Positions 60,943-64,000 of a stretch of DNA of 64,000 nucleotides are shown here, one piece after another. Position 1 is the first letter of the stretch; each line of letters starts with the position of its first letter. This stretch comes from Ruminococcus sp. GTDB taxonomy: Bacteria > Bacillota > Clostridia > Oscillospirales > Acutalibacteraceae. The stretch lies in assembly GCA_017457155.1 (NCBI GenBank), contig JAFTHZ010000016.1, positions 1 through 64,000 on the forward strand, read 5' to 3'. The translations under genes and the position numbers were made by a program. The notes under the pieces were generated by a model. That model did no database searches. It saw only the letters and a list, made by a program, of their open reading frames with translations, and was not told where the DNA came from.

Positions 60943-60980
60943 AAAAAAAAGCCGTCCCTGATCATAGACCGGGGACGGCT
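60943..60980 (-). terminator. Terminator of nrdR
   Basis: GCCGTCCC (60951-60958) pairs with GGGACGGC (60972-60979), followed on the minus strand by a run of T (60943-60950). Confidence 0.88.
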
Positions 60981-61024
60981 ATCTAATTCCACTTTTCTCT
61001 CAAGTCGGAACAATATTCAATTCA

Positions 61025-61483
61025 TCAGGACTGAGCCTTGCGCAGACGGTTGAGCTCCTCCATAAATGTATCTGTGTCCTCAAAGTTCTTATACACAGAT
61101 GCAAAACGTATGTAGGCTACCTTGTCCACTTCTTTCAGAAGCTCCATAACAAGCTCACCAATATGCTGAGATGTGACCTCCCTGTCATATCCACTCTGGA
61201 GCTTGGACTCGATAGTATCTACCATACCCTCAATCTGGTCGATGGAAATGGGGCGCTTCTCGCATGCACGGAGGAATCCGCCCATAAGCTTGCTGCGATT
61301 GAAAACCTCACGGGATTTGTCTCTCTTGACAACCACAATGGGCACTGTCTCGATTATCTCGTGAGTAGTAAAACGCTTGGCACAGCTGAGGCATTCTCTG
61401 CGACGACGGATGCGCTCGCCATCATCCGCAGGACGAGAGTCGATAACCTTACTTTCTTCAAATCCGCAAAAAGGACATTTCAT
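61025..61483 (-). CDS. nrdR: Transcriptional repressor NrdR
   Basis: This 152-residue repressor starts at ATG 61483 ([11 protein letters not shown]), after GGAGTGG. The zinc ribbon has CPFCG and CLSCAKR (four Cys), followed by an ATP-cone starting [16 protein letters not shown]. It senses ATP/dATP and represses ribonucleotide reductase genes. No nrd genes are in the window. It is monocistronic. Confidence 0.95.
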   Translation of the reverse strand: MKCPFCGFEESKVIDSRPADDGERIRRRRECLSCAKRFTTHEIIETVPIVVVKRDKSREVFNRSKLMGGFLRACEKRPISIDQIEGMVDTIESKLQSGYDREVTSQHIGELVMELLKEVDKVAYIRFASVYKNFEDTDTFMEELNRLRKAQS

Positions 61484-61655
61484 ATATATTCCACTCCACA
61501 TATAGTATTTATTATTCTATATAAAAATTATAACACAATATTTAGTAAATTCAAGTTACTATTTTTTAAGAATTGTTACAGAGTGTAAAATTTTTGACAA
61601 AAAAACAGACTTCCTGTTACAAGGAAGTCTATGTTTCGTAAATATACTGCAATAC

Positions 61656-62090
61656 TTAATCGTTTTTATCTCCGGGCTCACGTTTTTTCAGAAGATGAGT
61701 GTCATACAAACATACAACCACCATACATACTATACCAAGCACGCCCAGGATATAATCCATAACAAAGGAGCCTATGGGAACACTGCTCATAACCTTGTTA
61801 TACATTCCAAGCAGCTGAATCACCCACAGCATACCCACAACTATATCCAGAAGGGGCTCGGGGGATTTTGCTGCACGACGAATAAAAACCACTATCGCGG
61901 TACATGTGCCAAGGATTCCTGCCCAGGTATCAGAGACAAAAGCCTTGAAGGTAATTTCTGTGCCAACGCTGAAAACAGCTTCAGGGTCAGAACCGCCGTC
62001 AAGAATACTCAGCGAAATACCAAGAATCTGCAACACAAAGAAAACAATGCCTGCCACAAAGAAGAAAACTCCTATATCCTTTTTTCTCAT
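61656..62090 (-). CDS. Small membrane protein of unknown function
   Basis: This 144-residue protein has four hydrophobic segments (near 5-27, 47-68, 78-98 and 108-130) with short loops, and a charged, Lys-rich C-terminus (LKKREPGDKND). I do not recognise a family. Flanking genes are nrdR and the alpha-amylase. The upstream AGGAATTTCT is a fair ribosome site. Confidence 0.65.
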   Translation of the reverse strand: MRKKDIGVFFFVAGIVFFVLQILGISLSILDGGSDPEAVFSVGTEITFKAFVSDTWAGILGTCTAIVVFIRRAAKSPEPLLDIVVGMLWVIQLLGMYNKVMSSVPIGSFVMDYILGVLGIVCMVVVCLYDTHLLKKREPGDKND

Positions 62091-62221
62091 AGAAATTCCT
62101 CCAAAGTAGTGAAATCCGCAGTAAAACTGCCTTTTAGATGATATTACAACATAATAATTCTCTTGTCAATAAAATACCACTAAACACCAATGAATTTCAC
62201 ACAATTGGAATATCCTATGGA

Positions 62222-62257
62222 CAAAAATCACCCTCGGGTGATATACGCCCGAGGGTG
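62222..62257 (-). terminator. Terminator of the alpha-amylase gene
   Basis: CACCCTCGGGTG (62229-62240) pairs with CGCCCGAGGGTG (62246-62257) with one wobble, followed by ATTTTTG on the minus strand. Confidence 0.88.
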
Positions 62258-62292
62258 AGAATAAACTATTCAGTATTAATCAGTAATCTGAA

Positions 62293-64000
62293 TTATGCGT
62301 ATGTTCCGATGTCGGAATCAGGAAGCATCAGAGCAACCCACTTCTGAATTGCGGTAGCATCCTTAACGTTAACGTTGCCGCTGTTGTCAACATCAGCTGC
62401 TGCCTCGTTGTAAGAAGCAACCTCCATCAGAGCTACAACCTTCTGGATTGTAGTAGCATCCTTAACGTTAACTGTATTGTTACCATCAACGTCACCAACC
62501 ATTACGCGATCAGGATCAGTAACGGGAGGCTTGCCCTGTGTCTCTGTAGGAGTTGTATCTGCGGGAGTTGAGGGAGTTGTGGGAGTTGTGGGCTTGTGAT
62601 CATAGAAGGGGCAATCCCAGTAGCCTACTGTCCACTTACCATCTACACCTGAAGTATCCTTCATGTACATACCGATGCTGTCTGTAACTGTCAGGTCGAT
62701 TGTCTGGTTAGAACCGCCGCCGGTACCGTTGTTGATGATGTAGCAGTCATACTCCTCAGGAACATAAGCAACGTACTGCTTCTCGCCGTAGTCGTTGTAA
62801 CGTGCAAACTTCATCTCTCTGCCGGGCCATGCAAACTCGCACTCCTCTGTGCCCTGCTTCCAGCAGTAGTAATAAACTGTGCTCCAGTTAGAGCTATTGG
62901 ATGCGGAGTAAACAACAGTGTTGTAACCCTCAACTCTGGGATAGAGCTCATCATAAATCTCGATCTCCCAGGGATCATCGGGAAGCTCAGGGAATGTGGG
63001 AGCAACATCGTCCTCTGCATAGTAGATACATGCGATACCTGTTGCGCCGATGGAACCTGTGAGCATCTGGTCAGCAACTACGAACTCGTTGCCTGTGATA
63101 GCATCGATGTACTTACCATCTGCCAGAGTGTAGGTCTTCATGTTTACAGTCTTGACTGTGCCGGACAGGTTAACAAGAGTTGCACCCAGACCGCCACGCT
63201 CGATGATTGCAACCTTATCAATGGTCTTGCAGTACTCGGAAGCGTTGCCGAAGTAGTTGTCGAACTGGTTAACAGCTGCAACCTCGGGTGTTGCCCAAGA
63301 AGTTACGTTTGCCTCACCAAGAACGATGTCTGCACAGATTTTCTCAATAGCTGCACGGTTTGCACCTGTTGCATCGTTGGGACGTGCAAAGTAAACGCCT
63401 GTGATCTCCTGGCGAGCTGCTGTGAGAGCCCAGATCTTGTTTCTCTGCTGGATTGTCAGAGAGGATGTGCCGCCGTCGATGTATGTATCGTGGGACTCGT
63501 TCCACTGGATAACGTTCTCTTTTGTGAAGTTAACAGTTGTGGGATCACAACCCTCTTTCTCAGACTTGTAGAAAGGAGTAGCGTTGCCGCCGTTGCCGCT
63601 CTTCTGAACAGCGTCCTTGATTGACCAGTAAGAAGAAGAGTCAGTAACGTCCATGAGCTCTGTATACTCGTGGAAGGGACGACCGTCGCCGCACTTGTTG
63701 AGAATCTCGCCGTATGCGTAGTTCTCCATGTCGGGATAGTTAGCTCTGAGCTTGAGGAGAGTGTTATCCCAGAAGTCAGATGCAAAGTATGTGTCGTGCT
63801 TTGTCTCGATGTGCTTTGCAGCGTCAAAACGGAAGCCGTCTGCGCCGGCCTCAACCAGCTCTACAAAGTAATCATAGATAGTATCCTGAACCAGCTTAGT
63901 CTCAGTTGCAAGGTCAGGAAGACCGGATGTACAATGCTGAGTCAGGTCCTCTTCGATGTCGTAATCGCTGTAGCCATCCCAGTAGTTCTCTTTGTATGTC
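62293..64000 (-). CDS. GH13 alpha-amylase with starch-binding module and dockerin (N-terminus off window)
   Basis: The frame stays open to the window edge and 568 codons are seen. The GH13 catalytic blocks are read as GFRFDAAKH (nucleophile Asp), YGEIL (acid/base Glu) and ESHDTY (third Asp), in the usual order. A C-terminal beta domain follows. Next comes a CBM26-like module (VYSASNSSNWSTVYYYCW, then WPGREM and YIINNGTGG), a Thr/Pro linker (TPTTPSTPADTTPTE), and a dockerin with two intact calcium loops (DVDGNNTVNVKD and DVDNSGNVNVKD). It hydrolyses starch outside the cell and docks on a scaffoldin, as in the R. bromii amylosome. The signal peptide would lie upstream of the window. Confidence 0.93.
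   Translation of the reverse strand, partial: TYKENYWDGYSDYDIEEDLTQHCTSGLPDLATETKLVQDTIYDYFVELVEAGADGFRFDAAKHIETKHDTYFASDFWDNTLLKLRANYPDMENYAYGEILNKCGDGRPFHEYTELMDVTDSSSYWSIKDAVQKSGNGGNATPFYKSEKEGCDPTTVNFTKENVIQWNESHDTYIDGGTSSLTIQQRNKIWALTAARQEITGVYFARPNDATGANRAAIEKICADIVLGEANVTSWATPEVAAVNQFDNYFGNASEYCKTIDKVAIIERGGLGATLVNLSGTVKTVNMKTYTLADGKYIDAITGNEFVVADQMLTGSIGATGIACIYYAEDDVAPTFPELPDDPWEIEIYDELYPRVEGYNTVVYSASNSSNWSTVYYYCWKQGTEECEFAWPGREMKFARYNDYGEKQYVAYVPEEYDCYIINNGTGGGSNQTIDLTVTDSIGMYMKDTSGVDGKWTVGYWDCPFYDHKPTTPTTPSTPADTTPTETQGKPPVTDPDRVMVGDVDGNNTVNVKDATTIQKVVALMEVASYNEAAADVDNSGNVNVKDATAIQKWVALMLPDSDIGTYA

Overview
The window looks like chromosomal DNA of an amylolytic, cellulosome/amylosome-type Gram-positive anaerobe of the Ruminococcus group (order Oscillospirales). 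Five genes encode dockerin-type repeats, one of them a GH13 alpha-amylase carrying a starch-binding module and a dockerin. The housekeeping gene order is typical of Firmicutes: ecfA1-ecfA2-ecfT-truA, ruvC-ruvA-ruvB, and gdpP-rplI-dnaB-tilS-hpt-ftsH. An FMN riboswitch, a THF riboswitch and an alanyl T-box are also typical of that phylum. Ruminococcus bromii or a close relative is my best guess; this rests on domain content, not on a database match.

Layout. 0-6.5 kb: tRNA-Gln, a zinc-ribbon membrane protein coupled to a large von Willebrand A surface protein, a secreted dockerin/starch-module protein with a 15-bp repeat linker, a SecB-like chaperone, and tRNA-Gly followed by an odd duplicated 3' end. 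6.5-21.9 kb: two small envelope proteins, then a minus-strand housekeeping block (ClpE/ClpC-like ATPase, pgsA, cvpA, DUF5711, truA, the ECF transporter module, a methyltransferase, glmM, ruvBAC). 22-31 kb: DUF2804 protein, LCP ligase, YfbR nucleotidase, Sapep dipeptidase, a membrane protein/glycosyltransferase/LicD operon, and two riboswitch-controlled vitamin S-components (ribU, folT) that would use the ECF module at 14-16.6 kb. 31-42 kb: two more dockerin proteins, alaS under a T-box, peptidase U32, mltG, and a folate/thymidylate cluster (5-FTHF cyclo-ligase, DJ-1 protein, thymidylate kinase, thyX). 42.3-45.6 kb: a compact phage-derived tail-fibre/lysis cassette whose GH25 endolysin ends in a dockerin repeat. 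45.7-62 kb: uvrA, ftsH, hpt, tilS, dnaB, rplI, gdpP, rnj, rnhA, nifS, nifU, nrdR and a small membrane protein. 62.3-64 kb: the C-terminal part of the alpha-amylase, running off the window.

The most unusual object is the phage-derived lysis cassette with a dockerin-bearing endolysin. It has no integrase, capsid, portal or terminase genes, and it sits between uvrA and thyX. Other points worth a second look are the 52-bp direct repeat with inverted tRNA sequence behind tRNA-Gly, a 57-bp in-frame tandem duplication inside thymidylate kinase, a probable structured leader upstream of ribonuclease J, and the concentration of dockerin proteins without any cohesin scaffoldin in the window. All calls come from reading the sequence; no searches were run.
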